NCBI RefSeq assembly: GCF_002005565.1
Contig: NZ_BDJC01000003.1
Span: forward strand, 124,001 to 188,000
DNA length: 64,000 nt
Source: Streptomyces sp. JHA26
GTDB taxonomy: Bacteria > Actinomycetota > Actinomycetes > Streptomycetales > Streptomycetaceae
Direction of reading: 5' to 3'
The position numbers and the translations under genes were made by a program. The notes below the pieces were generated by a model that worked only from the letters and a program-made list of their open reading frames with translations, had not been told where the DNA came from and made no database searches. This document shows, piece after piece, positions 1 to 9,149 of this stretch. The stretch's first letter is position 1, and each line of letters opens with the position of its first letter.

Positions 1-272
1 ACGGCCAGGTCCGGGTGCTCCTCGCACCACGTGACGTCGGACGGGCCGTGCACGAGGACGATGCGCCGCGGGTCCAGCCGGGCCACGAGCCGGCCGCACG
101 CCGCGGAATCGGTGGCGTCCAGGGCGTGCCACCGGAACCCCGGGAGGTCCGGAAGGTGCTCCGGGCGGTGGCGCGAGGTGACGGTGACCGGCTCACCGGC
201 CGCCGCCAGCCGTCGCGCGATGCCCATGCCGACGAAACCGCTGCCGACGACGAGGGTGCCCCCGGCGTTCAC
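1..272 (-). CDS. NAD-dependent epimerase/dehydratase-type SDR (3' end outside window)
   Basis: Only the first ~90 codons are inside the window; the gene continues past base 1. The visible N-terminus has a Rossmann dinucleotide-binding loop, GSGFVGMGIARRLAAAG, at residues ~8-24, followed by a VTSR segment and a DATD acidic stretch, as in extended short-chain dehydrogenases acting on sugar nucleotides or cyclitols. The GTG start at 272 overlaps the kinase stop (GTGA), so it is the last visible gene of the minus-strand operon. In an acarbose-type pathway a cyclitol reductase or dehydratase (AcbL/AcbN role) is needed, and this enzyme could supply such a step. That is inference; the fold is clear, the substrate is not. 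Confidence 0.75.
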   Translation of the reverse strand, partial: MNAGGTLVVGSGFVGMGIARRLAAAGEPVTVTSRHRPEHLPDLPGFRWHALDATDSAACGRLVARLDPRRIVLVHGPSDVTWCEEHPDLA

Positions 273-1357
273 CGGGCACCCGCCGGGGACGGCCGGGACA
301 TCCGGTCGGCCAGCAGTCTGCCGGCACCGATCAGGCCGTGGTCGTCGTCCGGTTCGCCGAGCGACACCATGGCGTCGACCGCGTCCGCGTCCAGACCGAA
401 ACACCCCAGTCTCACCAACTCGCCCACCAGCAGCTCCCGGTAGCGTTCGCCGACCGCCAGTGCGAAGCCGCCCATCACGATGTACCGGCACACCCCGACG
501 GAGGTGAAGACGGCCCCGATCGCCTGCGCGAGATGCGTGAGGGTGCCGCGCAGCACCTGCGTGGTGAACTCGTCGCCCTCCCGCACCGCGGCCGCGACGG
601 CCGGGTTGTCGATGCCGGGCACGCGGCCGCCGCAGCGCGCGGCCAGCCGGGACCGGGCGAAACCGGCCGGGTCGGCGTCCGCCGCACGGCGGACCGCGGC
701 GAGCACCCCCCGCCCGGAGGCGACGGCACCGAGATGGCCGCGCGCACCGCAGTCGCACAGCGGCGCTCCCGGGGACGGATCGCACACCCAGTGCCCGAGT
801 TCGCCCCCGTGCCCGTCCGCGTCCAGCAGCACCTCCCCACCCCGGAAGACCTTGTTGCCGATGCCGGAACTGACGGTGATCAGACAGAACGGCTCGGTCT
901 CGGTCGCCGCGTAGCGCCAGGCGGCGGCGGTCAGGTCGTTGACCACCACGACCGGTACGCCGGTCCGCTCCGTCAGGAGCTGCCCCAGCGGCAGCGGGTC
1001 ACCGCGCCGCCCCCACACCGTGGGAGCGGCCAGCACGAGGCCGCCGGCGGAGATCGGCCCGGCGAAGGCCACGCCGACGGCGCGCGGCGCCGTCCCCGCG
1101 GTGTGCCGGCCGACCTCGTGGACGATCTGGTCCACGACGCGGCGCTGCAGACCGGCCACCGAGTCCTCCGGATGACGGGCCATGCCCTCGACCGGCACCC
1201 GGCGCACGCGGGAGACGGCTGCCGTCACCGGGTCGTAGCTCCCGGTCCGCAGCGTCGTGCCTCCCACGTCGAGCACGGTGAAGACGTCGTGGGGCCGCCA
1301 GGAGTCCGCGCGGTGCGCCGGACCGGCGGAGAGACGGTCAGACCGCGGGATGGTCAC
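269..1357 (-). CDS. acbM: ROK-family sugar/cyclitol kinase, AcbM-like
   Basis: 362-aa ROK kinase. The phosphate-binding motif DVGGTTLRTG lies near residue 30. A ROK zinc/substrate motif (GHGGELGHWVCDP, then CDCGARGHLG) lies near 185-212, and a C-terminal VMGGFA segment follows. AcbM of the acarbose pathway is a ROK-like kinase that phosphorylates 2-epi-5-epi-valiolone at O7; this gene sits two genes after the valiolone synthase in the same operon, so the same role is likely. The start is a GTG at 1357, preceded by GAGGAGGAG and overlapping the cupin gene by 20 bp, so the two are probably translationally coupled. A general glucokinase is the alternative, made less likely by the context. Confidence 0.85.
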   Translation of the reverse strand: MTIPRSDRLSAGPAHRADSWRPHDVFTVLDVGGTTLRTGSYDPVTAAVSRVRRVPVEGMARHPEDSVAGLQRRVVDQIVHEVGRHTAGTAPRAVGVAFAGPISAGGLVLAAPTVWGRRGDPLPLGQLLTERTGVPVVVVNDLTAAAWRYAATETEPFCLITVSSGIGNKVFRGGEVLLDADGHGGELGHWVCDPSPGAPLCDCGARGHLGAVASGRGVLAAVRRAADADPAGFARSRLAARCGGRVPGIDNPAVAAAVREGDEFTTQVLRGTLTHLAQAIGAVFTSVGVCRYIVMGGFALAVGERYRELLVGELVRLGCFGLDADAVDAMVSLGEPDDDHGLIGAGRLLADRMSRPSPAGAR

Positions 1358-1712
1358 GGAGCTCCTCCTCGAAGACCAGAAGCCACAGATCGGCGGCCGA
1401 GTCGTTGACGAGGCCGTGCTCGCCGTACGGGCGGTTGACGACGACGTCCCCGGCGCCGACGCGGAACTCGGCTCCGTCCCGGTACATCAGCCCGCTGCCG
1501 CTGAGCACGACGTACGTCTCACGGTCCAGGGCGTGCCGATGGCGCCCTATGGACGTGCCGGGCGGCAGCACGGCGATGTCGACGAACTCCGCTCCCACGC
1601 CGCCTTCGGCGCGGGCGAACAGGCGGTGCGCGAGGATCGTGCCCAGCCCGCCGTGGTCGTGCTCCTTGCCGCGCAGGAGCGTGTCGAGGTTCACCACGTC
1701 GCGGGCGGTCAC
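1338..1712 (-). CDS. small single-domain cupin protein
   Basis: 124 aa. The cupin metal motif is visible as G(T)SIGRHRHALDRETYVVLSG (two His and a Glu, residues ~48-66), with the second motif near PYGEHGLVN. The GTG start overlaps the valiolone synthase stop (GTGA) and its end overlaps the kinase start, so it is locked between acbC and acbM homologues. No function can be read from the fold alone; cupins include sugar isomerases and epimerases as well as sensors. Its position suggests an action on 2-epi-5-epi-valiolone or its 7-phosphate, for example the C2 epimerisation assigned to AcbO in Actinoplanes. I see no AcbO-like gene in the window, but the cluster continues to the left. Confidence 0.85.
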   Translation of the reverse strand: MTARDVVNLDTLLRGKEHDHGGLGTILAHRLFARAEGGVGAEFVDIAVLPPGTSIGRHRHALDRETYVVLSGSGLMYRDGAEFRVGAGDVVVNRPYGEHGLVNDSAADLWLLVFEEELRDHPAV

Positions 1713-2875
1713 TCCGTGCCCCCGTCGCGCGCCAGCGCGTCCAGGGCGGCCCGCAGCACGTCGGCGGGCAGGTCCTCCAGCCGCTCCACGAAGTCCGCCT
1801 TGCCGATGCCGGTCGGCACGACGAGGTGCAGCTTGCGTCCCCGTCGCTGCCAGGAGGCGTGCAGGGCCTGCGTCATCAGCTCCGGCGTGCAGGTGGCCGG
1901 GTCGAACACGGGGAGGCCGATGCGGCGCAGCAGCGTCACCACGCGCGCGCAGCTCTCTGCGTCGATGAGCCCCAGCAGCCGGGCCACATGTGCCGACAGG
2001 GCCATGTCGACGGCGACCGCCTCGCCGTGTTCCAGGCGGTGGCCGCCGGCCGTCTCGACCACCGGGCTGAAGGTGTGCCCGAAGTCGACGAGCCGGGCGA
2101 GGTCGTGCTCGCGGAGGTTGGGGCAGAGCTCCTCCATCATCAGCCGCATCGAGGTGCGCAGCACGTACGTCTCCAGCGCGCCGTCGGAGGAACGCAGGAA
2201 GGCGTCCGGGTGCTCCTCCAGCGCCCGGAAGAGGTCGGAGTCGAGGATCACGGCCATCTTCACGATCTCCGCGAGGCCGCAGCGGATCTCCCGGGCCGGC
2301 AGGGTGGCCAGCAGGGCCGGGTCGTTGAGCGAGGCGTGCGCGGGGTGGTAGGCGCCGAACATGTTCTTGGAGTCCAGGGCGTTGACGCCGGTCTTCACCC
2401 CGACGCCCACGTCCACCTGTCCCACCAGGGTGGTGTTGACCTTGATGTAGCGGATGCCGCGGGCGTACATCGAGGCCGCGAAGCCCACGACGTCCGCGAC
2501 GATCCCGCCGCCCACGGCGAGCATCACCCCGTGCCGGTCCAGGCCAGACGCCTTGGCGACGGCGCACACCCGCTCCACCGACGTGAGGGTCTTGTTCCGT
2601 TCACCGCTGTCGATGGTGTGGACGCTCCAGCTGCCCGGCTCCAGCCGGGCGTCGAGGTAGGCGCGCAGCCGGTCGCCGTAGAGACGGTCCACCGTGGGGC
2701 CGACGAAGGCCACCACACGCCGTCCCGCCACATAGCCCGCGAGGAGCGGGTTGCGGGGGTCGAACACCCCGTCGGTGACGTCCACACGGTAGCGCGTGCC
2801 GTCCGGCGCCAGCAGGTCGAAGCCTCCGGAGTCCTCGCGGACCCCCTCGAGCCGATCAAGGGCCTGGCCTGACAT
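1709..2875 (-). CDS. acbC: 2-epi-5-epi-valiolone synthase (sedoheptulose 7-phosphate cyclase)
   Basis: 388-aa protein of the 3-dehydroquinate synthase superfamily, most like AcbC/ValA, which cyclise sedoheptulose 7-phosphate to 2-epi-5-epi-valiolone, the C7-cyclitol precursor of acarbose and validamycin. Visible features are the NAD-binding GGGIVADVVGF, the TTLVGQVDVGVGVKTGVN segment, and metal ligands in CGLAEIVK, DFGHTFSP and LEHGEAVAVD. The ATG at 2875 is chosen over a GTG at 2908 because GAGGAGAG stands directly before it; this gives a 20-bp overlap with the amylomaltase gene. Its neighbours (ROK kinase, nucleotidyltransferase, pseudo-glycosyltransferase candidates, dTDP-sugar genes) point to an aminocyclitol oligosaccharide. 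Confidence 0.95.
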   Translation of the reverse strand: MSGQALDRLEGVREDSGGFDLLAPDGTRYRVDVTDGVFDPRNPLLAGYVAGRRVVAFVGPTVDRLYGDRLRAYLDARLEPGSWSVHTIDSGERNKTLTSVERVCAVAKASGLDRHGVMLAVGGGIVADVVGFAASMYARGIRYIKVNTTLVGQVDVGVGVKTGVNALDSKNMFGAYHPAHASLNDPALLATLPAREIRCGLAEIVKMAVILDSDLFRALEEHPDAFLRSSDGALETYVLRTSMRLMMEELCPNLREHDLARLVDFGHTFSPVVETAGGHRLEHGEAVAVDMALSAHVARLLGLIDAESCARVVTLLRRIGLPVFDPATCTPELMTQALHASWQRRGRKLHLVVPTGIGKADFVERLEDLPADVLRAALDALARDGGTE

Positions 2876-4949
2876 CTCTCTCCTCGGTCTTCGTTCCGTG
2901 CGGTTCACCGTCGGCGAACACGCGGGCGACGGCCTGTACGTGGGGATGGCCGGGCAGGTCCTCCAAGGGCACCGGCCGGCCGTGCCCGTCCGCCACCGGC
3001 AGCCTCCAGTTGGGGTGCACGTCAGCGGTACCGGGCAGGTTCTGGGGCCTGCGGTCGCCGGTGGCGTCCGGCAGCCAGACCCCGAGCAGGGTGGACGGGG
3101 TGCGGGTCAGGAAACGGTGCAGGGCGACCAGCTCGCCGTCGGCGTCGGGCAGCAGGCCCTGCCGGCGCAGTTCCGCCAGCCAGCCGTCCCGCTCGGCCGC
3201 CGCCTGCGCCTTCTCCTCCGGTTCCGGGCGGGTCAGCAGCCCCAGCCGGGCCCGCAGGTCGACGTGTTCGCCGCTCAGCCATGCGGTGGTCGTCGGCAGG
3301 TCGTGGGTGGTCAGCGTGGCCAGGCAGTTCCTGCGCCACTGCCGCGGCGGCAGCGGACCGTGCCGTCCCTCGGAACCGCCCAGGTACTCGAAGCGCTGCA
3401 CCGACGTGCCGAGCACGCCGCGCGCGGCCAGCTCCTCGCGGACACCGCGCTCCACCGTGCCGAGGTCCTCGCCGATCACCGCCACCCCGGCCCGGTGGGC
3501 CTCCAGGAGCAGCACGCCGAGCATGGCCTCGGCGTCGTAGCGGACGTAGGTCCCCTCGGACGGGGGTCGGCCCTCGGGCACCCACCACAACCGGAACAAC
3601 CCCATGACGTGGTCGACCCGCAGGGCCCCCGCGTGCCGCATGCCGGCGCGCAGCAGCCCAGCCAGCGGTCGGTACCCCTCGGCGGCCAGCGCGTCCGGCC
3701 GCCAGGGCGGCTGGCCCCAGTCCTGACCGAGCGGATTGAAGTCGTCCGGTGGGGCCCCGACGCTCATCCCGCCGGCCAGGCAGTGCTGCAGCGTCCAGGC
3801 GTCGGCCCCCTCGGGGGCGACGCCCACCGCCAGGTCGTGCACCAGGCCGATGTCCATGCCCGCGTCCTTCGCCACGCGCTGCGCGGCGGCGAGCTGCTCG
3901 TCGGTGATCCACGCCAGCCAGCGGTGGAACGCGACGGCTTCCGCCAGTTCCTCGCGCGCCTCGGCCACCCGCGGCGACCGCGGGTCGCGCAACCCCTCGG
4001 GCCAGGACCGCCAGGCGCCGCCGTGCACCTCGGCCAGCGCGGACCAGGTGGCGAAGTCCGTCAGGTCCCCGCCCTCGCGGGCGGTGAACGCCTCCAGAGC
4101 CGCACGGCGGCCGGGCGGGGCCGGCACCCGGTACACATGGCGCAGCGCCTCGAACTTGAGGGCGCGCACCACCTCCCGGTCGATCAGCGTCCCACCGCTC
4201 AGCACGCGCTCGTTGAGGGCCCGCGCCCGGGCGGCGCAGGAGTCCACCGCGCGGCGGGCCTCCCGGTCCAGGTACCGGTACTCCGGCACCTCCTCCACCC
4301 GGACGTGCATCGGGTCCGCGAACCGCCGCGAACTCGGCCGGTACGGCGACGGATCGGGCAGCGGACCCGGCTCCACCGCGTGCAGCGGCCCCAGCTGGAC
4401 GAAGCCGGCGCCCAGCGCGCGGCCGGACCAGGAGGCCAGCTCCGCGAGGTCGGCCAGGTCGCCCATGCCCCAGGACCTGCGGGAGAGCACCGAGTACAGC
4501 TGGACCAGGAAGCCCCAGCCGCGCCGCTCGGGCACGGGGATGCGCTCGGGCACCGACAGCAGCGGAGCGGACGCCCGCCGCCGGCCCGCCACGGCATGCA
4601 GGACGTGCGCGCCCGGCGGCAGCGGGTCCTCGGGAGCTTTCTCGCCACCGTCCTCCAGGGCGACGCGGGCCTCGGCGCCGGGCGGCAGCCGCAGCCCCGC
4701 GGCCGATCCGGCACGGACGACCACGCAGGGCGGAAGCAGCCTGTCCGCGTCCGCCGCGCGCCGGACGGCCAGGGCCCGCCGGGCGGCGTCCGGGGTGCTC
4801 GCGTCCACGCCGCACGCGGCCAGGACCGCGACCAGGGTGTCCGCGGGGACGGTGACGCGGTCACCGCGGTCGGTGACGTACTCGGTGCTCACGCCGTGCG
4901 CGCGGGCCAGGTCCCGCAGGGACGAGCCGGGCGCGGTGGGGCGGGTCAC
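2856..4949 (-). CDS. acbQ: 4-alpha-glucanotransferase (amylomaltase, GH77), AcbQ-like
   Basis: 697 aa, a normal length for actinobacterial MalQ. GH77 features: YSVLSRRSWGMGDLADL near the start of the barrel, nucleophile in ALRVDHVMGLFRLWW, acid/base Glu in VIGEDLGTVERGV, and TTHDLPTTTAW. The enzyme disproportionates maltodextrins; inside an acarbose cluster it may supply or trim the malto-oligosaccharide acceptor, or re-lengthen the pseudo-oligosaccharide. It has no signal peptide, so it acts in the cytoplasm. The GTG start overlaps the stop of the upstream fusion gene (GTGA). Its place beside the fused glycosyltransferase-phosphatase matches the acbI-acbJ-acbQ order I recall from Actinoplanes. 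Confidence 0.93.
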   Translation of the reverse strand: MTRPTAPGSSLRDLARAHGVSTEYVTDRGDRVTVPADTLVAVLAACGVDASTPDAARRALAVRRAADADRLLPPCVVVRAGSAAGLRLPPGAEARVALEDGGEKAPEDPLPPGAHVLHAVAGRRRASAPLLSVPERIPVPERRGWGFLVQLYSVLSRRSWGMGDLADLAELASWSGRALGAGFVQLGPLHAVEPGPLPDPSPYRPSSRRFADPMHVRVEEVPEYRYLDREARRAVDSCAARARALNERVLSGGTLIDREVVRALKFEALRHVYRVPAPPGRRAALEAFTAREGGDLTDFATWSALAEVHGGAWRSWPEGLRDPRSPRVAEAREELAEAVAFHRWLAWITDEQLAAAQRVAKDAGMDIGLVHDLAVGVAPEGADAWTLQHCLAGGMSVGAPPDDFNPLGQDWGQPPWRPDALAAEGYRPLAGLLRAGMRHAGALRVDHVMGLFRLWWVPEGRPPSEGTYVRYDAEAMLGVLLLEAHRAGVAVIGEDLGTVERGVREELAARGVLGTSVQRFEYLGGSEGRHGPLPPRQWRRNCLATLTTHDLPTTTAWLSGEHVDLRARLGLLTRPEPEEKAQAAAERDGWLAELRRQGLLPDADGELVALHRFLTRTPSTLLGVWLPDATGDRRPQNLPGTADVHPNWRLPVADGHGRPVPLEDLPGHPHVQAVARVFADGEPHGTKTEERDVRPGP

Positions 4950-7900
4950 GGACGGCCCCCTTCCGGCGAGAAGAGGCGTTCGAGGACGGCGGCGACCCCG
5001 TCCTCGTCGTTGCCCGGGGCGACCTCGTCGGCCATGGCCCGCAGATCGTGGTGGGCATTGGCGACCGCCACGCCGTGAGCGGCCCAGGCCAGCAGCGGGA
5101 TGTCGTTGGGCATGTCGCCGAAGGCGACGGTGTCGGCGCCGGTGAAGCCCAGCAGTTCGGCGGCCCGGGCCACACCGGCGCCCTTGTCGGTGCCCGCGGG
5201 TAGGACCTCCACCATGCCCTTGACCGAGTGCACGACGGTCACCTCGCCGTCCGTCAGCCGTTGTGCGACGGCGGCCAGCCGGTCCTCGTCGACGTGCGGG
5301 TGGTGCAGGATCAGCTTGTCGATGGGCGCCGCCCACAGCCGGCCCGGGTCGGTGGTCACGTCCCAGCCGTGGCGGACCCGTTCCCCGAAGCCGGGGGTCA
5401 CCTTGAACCGGCTCTCCGGCGGCGAGGTGACGACGCCGAGCTCGACCCGGCCCAGTTCGGCCTCGACCTTCGCGACGACGCCGCGGGCGAGATCACGGTC
5501 CAGGGACACCGAGGACAGCAGGCGGTCCGCACCGGCGTCGTACAGTTGCGCGCCCTGGCCGCAGACGGCCAGCCCTCCGTAGCCGAGGGCGTTCAGGAGC
5601 TGCCTGCAGGCCACCGCGGGGCGTCCGGTGACCACCAGGTGGTGGGCGCCGGAGGCGGCGACCCGTTCCAGCGCCCGGCGGGTGCGCGCCGACACGGTCA
5701 GGTCGCTGCGCAGCAGCGTACCGTCGAGATCGGTCGCCACCAGCCGGAACGCGGGTGCGCGGGTCGGCACGGTGTCCCAGACCACCCGGCCGGAGCGCAG
5801 GGTCACCAGGGCGACGGCGTGACCTCCGACGGGCGGTCCGTCCAGTGTCCCCGTGAACACGCCGTCGCCGCCGGCGGCGAGCGGCCGCAGCACGGCACCG
5901 CCGGGGGCGGGAGCCGGCTCGTCGGAGGCGAGGACCTCGGTGACCGACTCCAGCGGGGGGCGCGGAGCGCCGGCTTCCCGCGCTTCACCGTCCGCGGCAG
6001 TCGTGTCCGCGGCAGCTGCGTCTGCGGAGGGGACGTCCGCGGAGTCCGTGTCCAGGGCAGCCACGTCCGAGCGGGCCGTGCCGGCGGCAGTCGTGTCCGC
6101 GACAGCCGTGACCACGGGTGCCGTGGACGCGGTGGCCCTGCTCGGGGCCTGGGCAGCGGGTGCGGTGGGGGTGGCGGCCGTCAGGGCCCGGCCGGGGGCC
6201 GTGCCCGTCGTCGCGGATGCCTCGACCACCAGCTCGACCCGTTCCGCCTCGGCGTGCGCGTACCGCACGCGCCACGTGCCGTCCGGAGCGGCGGTGAGCC
6301 GGAAGCGGTCCGCCTGCCGGGCCCACAGGTCCGGTCGGCCCGCCCGCCGGGCCAGTTCGGCACAGCGGGTGAAGTCCCCCCGGTGATGGGCCGAGGTGAA
6401 CAACCGCTCCCAGTCGTCCGTTCCGAGTTCGTCGACGCCGCACCCGAGAACGCGGGCGAGGGCGGTGGCGTCACCGCGTTCCGTCGCCGCCCGCGCGATC
6501 AGCTCACGATGCTCGGTGTGGGCGGCGGGCGGCAGCGCCTCCAGCCAGCCCCGCTCGACCAGTTCGCCGGCCGGCGGCTGCGCGCGCTCGCCGCGCAGCA
6601 GACGTGCGTAGGCGGCCAGACGCAGGTCCGCGCTGCGGGCCCAGGTGAACGAGCGGCCCAGGCGCCGGGCGTTGCCCGAGAGCCGGGCGTAGGTGCCGGG
6701 TGCCGTGCGGAAGAGCGTCACGGCCTCGCGTATTCGCCCGGCGAGGGCCCGGGCCAGCCCCGGGTCGTCGTCGCGGAAGGAACCGGGCACGGAGAAGCCC
6801 GTCGCGTCCGGGTCGTCGAGGGGCCGCCCGTGCCCGAAGTGGGAGGTCACCCGCTGGGCGGTGGCGATCGGCACCGCCCCGCAGGCCATCGCCTCGGCCT
6901 GGGCGATGAGGAAACCGTCCAGTTCGAACTTGGACGGATACACGCAGAAGTCGGCGCTCGCCGCCTGCTCGAACAACGTGTCCTCGTCGGCGAGCCGCCA
7001 CTCCAGGCGGAGTTGTCCCGGAAAGCGGTCGGCGAGCCGCTGGAACGCGGCGTTCGCGACCGCCGCCGGCGCGTCACCGCCGCCCCCGGTCGAGCAGCGG
7101 ATCACGAAACCCACCTCCGGATCTCCGGCCAGCACCTCCTCCACGGCCCGCATCAGCTCCAGCTGGCCCTTGTGGTGCACCGCGTAGCGGGCGGCGTGGT
7201 AGAAGACCGGACCGGTGCCCGTCAGACCGAGCGACCGGCGCACCGCGGCCCGGTCCACGGCCTCCGGGTCGCGCGCCAGCCAGCTGTCCGCGATGCCGCA
7301 GCCGCCGGCCAGCAGCCGGTCCGGCCGTTCCCGCAGCCGCCGCGCCACGGGCAGCGACCGGAACAGGGCTTCGAACGGCGTGTCCTGCCAGGTGACGTAG
7401 TGGTCGCGCTGACCGGGGGACACGAAGTCGATCAGATCCGCGCGGTCGGCGATCAGCGGGAACACACCCACGTGGTCCGGCCCGTACTCGACGTGCATAC
7501 GGGTGCCGGCCAGCGCCCGGGCCATGGTGGCCAGGGGGGAGTCCTCGGCGGGCGGTGGCCCGTCCAGGGCGTCGAGGTCCGGTCCGCGGACCCCGAAGAG
7601 CTCCAGCAGCCGTTCCACCTGCGGCCGGTACACCTTCTGCGTGACGGGGGCGTTCGCGGCGACCGTGCTCACCGTCCGGTACCGGTCGTCGTCGGCGAGG
7701 ACCACGGGCAGCAGGTAGTGGTAGTAGGGCTCGAAGCCGTGCACGACCGCCGGGCCGTCCGCCAGGTGGCGCTGGACGAAGCGCAGGCCGCCGACCTGGA
7801 AGACCAGCGGCTTGAGGTACGCCAGGTCCCGGCCCTCGAGGGCCGGAGGCGGGTAGAGCCGGTCCGGCAGCAGGTCCAGGAAGGCGTCGGACAGCAGATA

Positions 7901-8212
7901 GACGTCCACGCCGTCCAGGCGTAACAGGTGGGCGCGGGTGTCGAGGGCGAGACCGGTCTCGGCGGGCCGGCCGGGCCACACCTTGGGGTCGAGCACCAGC
8001 GGCACCGTGTGCTCGTCGCGGTAGTCGAGCTCCCGGACGTCGAACCGCTCCCGCAGTGCCTGAAGGTGACCGTGCGCGGGTGTGACCAGCGAGACGCGGT
8101 GGCCGCGCGCGGCGTACTCACGGGACAGGTTCCACACGAGCGGGGACAGCCCGCCGCGCATCAGCCGGTTGTCGAAGCCGCCGCACTCGAAGGAGAAGGT
8201 GACGATGTGCAC
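4946..8212 (-). CDS. acbI: bifunctional glycosyltransferase + HAD phosphatase (AcbI-AcbJ-type fusion)
   Basis: 1088 aa. Residues ~1-560 form a glycogen-synthase-like GT-B glycosyltransferase, starting VHIVTFSFECGGFD with [21 protein letters not shown] and an ADFCVYPSKFELDGF segment near the nucleotide site. An Ala/Thr/Asp-rich low-complexity linker (~680-770) follows. Residues ~818-1088 form a Cof-type HAD hydrolase (ATDLDGTLL, VTGRP, DKG, GDMPND). In Actinoplanes acbI and acbJ are adjacent separate genes; here the equivalents are one chain. Expected roles are joining the acarviosyl unit to a malto-oligosaccharide and removing a phosphate, though which phosphate is inference. The GTG at 8212 is chosen for its AAGGAG site; it lies 13 bp after the kinase gene. 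Confidence 0.88.
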   Translation of the reverse strand: MHIVTFSFECGGFDNRLMRGGLSPLVWNLSREYAARGHRVSLVTPAHGHLQALRERFDVRELDYRDEHTVPLVLDPKVWPGRPAETGLALDTRAHLLRLDGVDVYLLSDAFLDLLPDRLYPPPALEGRDLAYLKPLVFQVGGLRFVQRHLADGPAVVHGFEPYYHYLLPVVLADDDRYRTVSTVAANAPVTQKVYRPQVERLLELFGVRGPDLDALDGPPPAEDSPLATMARALAGTRMHVEYGPDHVGVFPLIADRADLIDFVSPGQRDHYVTWQDTPFEALFRSLPVARRLRERPDRLLAGGCGIADSWLARDPEAVDRAAVRRSLGLTGTGPVFYHAARYAVHHKGQLELMRAVEEVLAGDPEVGFVIRCSTGGGGDAPAAVANAAFQRLADRFPGQLRLEWRLADEDTLFEQAASADFCVYPSKFELDGFLIAQAEAMACGAVPIATAQRVTSHFGHGRPLDDPDATGFSVPGSFRDDDPGLARALAGRIREAVTLFRTAPGTYARLSGNARRLGRSFTWARSADLRLAAYARLLRGERAQPPAGELVERGWLEALPPAAHTEHRELIARAATERGDATALARVLGCGVDELGTDDWERLFTSAHHRGDFTRCAELARRAGRPDLWARQADRFRLTAAPDGTWRVRYAHAEAERVELVVEASATTGTAPGRALTAATPTAPAAQAPSRATASTAPVVTAVADTTAAGTARSDVAALDTDSADVPSADAAAADTTAADGEAREAGAPRPPLESVTEVLASDEPAPAPGGAVLRPLAAGGDGVFTGTLDGPPVGGHAVALVTLRSGRVVWDTVPTRAPAFRLVATDLDGTLLRSDLTVSARTRRALERVAASGAHHLVVTGRPAVACRQLLNALGYGGLAVCGQGAQLYDAGADRLLSSVSLDRDLARGVVAKVEAELGRVELGVVTSPPESRFKVTPGFGERVRHGWDVTTDPGRLWAAPIDKLILHHPHVDEDRLAAVAQRLTDGEVTVVHSVKGMVEVLPAGTDKGAGVARAAELLGFTGADTVAFGDMPNDIPLLAWAAHGVAVANAHHDLRAMADEVAPGNDEDGVAAVLERLFSPEGGRP

Positions 8213-8225
8213 GCGCGGGGCTCCT

Positions 8226-9149
8226 TCACTCCGCCGCGGCCTGCGCGCGGGCGCAGGCCGCGCGCAGGCCGGGCAGGTCGATGAACTCGGTGTGGGTGCC
8301 GGCGGCACCGCAGGCGAAGGCCCCGGACACCGATCCGGCCAGGACGCACTCCTCCACCGGCCGCCCTTCGAAGTGGGCGTGGAGGAACGCGGTGACGAAG
8401 GCGTCGCCGGCCCCGTTGGAATCGACGACGGGCCGCTCCGGCCGCACGGCCGGGAAGTGGCGCACCCCAGCCTCGCCCCGCACGAGCACGTGGCAGCCGT
8501 CCGCTCCGTCGGTGGCCACGACGAAGCGGGCCCGGCCCTCGTCGACGATGCCGTGCAGGACCTCCGGAAGCCGGTCGTGGACGGCCGCGGCGCTCATGAA
8601 GACGTAGTCGGAGGCGAGGGCGTAGGTGCGATGGTGGGGGTCGACACCGTCCCAGTCGTGCAGGTCGGTGGAGCTGGTCACCCCGAGCCGGTGGACGTCC
8701 TCGTACAGGTCGCGGTTGTGCCCCACGATGGAGAGGTGGACATGGCGCGCCCGCTCCAGGTGGGGCAGGTAGAAGGCGCGCGGCAGCCGCAGGTCCGCGG
8801 GGTGCCGGGAGTCGTAGAAGGAGAAGCGGCGGCCCTGCGCGTCGACCAGGTTGACGCCGCGCGGGGTGCCGTGCGGGGACACCACGTGGCTGAAGTCCAG
8901 ACCGTGCCCGGCGTACGCGGCGAGCACCGCGTGACCCTGGGGATCGTCGCCGAGGAAGTCGATGAACTTGGTGGTGAGGCCCAGGGCGTGCCAGCCGAGC
9001 GCCACGCCGTTGCCGGTGTGCGCCACGTAGTCGTACACCGGAGGCACGTGCAGCGAGTCACCCGGGGGGACCTCCAGTTTCTCGACGCGGACGACGGTGT
9101 CCACGCCGGCTCCGCCGACCACCAGGACGTCGTAAGGGGACGGGTTCAT
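8226..9149 (-). CDS. acbK: PfkB/ribokinase-family carbohydrate kinase, AcbK-like
   Basis: 307 aa. PfkB signatures: an N-terminal [14 protein letters not shown], a glycine-rich [14 protein letters not shown] segment, and the C-terminal [13 protein letters not shown] with the catalytic Asp. AcbK of the acarbose cluster is a ribokinase-type enzyme that phosphorylates acarbose at O7, probably as self-protection or for recycling of imported inhibitor. This gene is embedded in the operon between the nucleotidyltransferase and the fused glycosyltransferase, and the ATG overlaps the upstream stop (ATGA). A fructokinase or ribokinase is the alternative if the cluster context is ignored. Confidence 0.85.
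   Translation of the reverse strand: MNPSPYDVLVVGGAGVDTVVRVEKLEVPPGDSLHVPPVYDYVAHTGNGVALGWHALGLTTKFIDFLGDDPQGHAVLAAYAGHGLDFSHVVSPHGTPRGVNLVDAQGRRFSFYDSRHPADLRLPRAFYLPHLERARHVHLSIVGHNRDLYEDVHRLGVTSSTDLHDWDGVDPHHRTYALASDYVFMSAAAVHDRLPEVLHGIVDEGRARFVVATDGADGCHVLVRGEAGVRHFPAVRPERPVVDSNGAGDAFVTAFLHAHFEGRPVEECVLAGSVSGAFACGAAGTHTEFIDLPGLRAACARAQAAAE

Noticed and set aside
2796..5078. Long plus-strand frames opposite the minus-strand inhibitor operon
   Set aside because: They lie antisense to genes with intact catalytic motifs and show the compositional pattern of GC-rich reverse frames.
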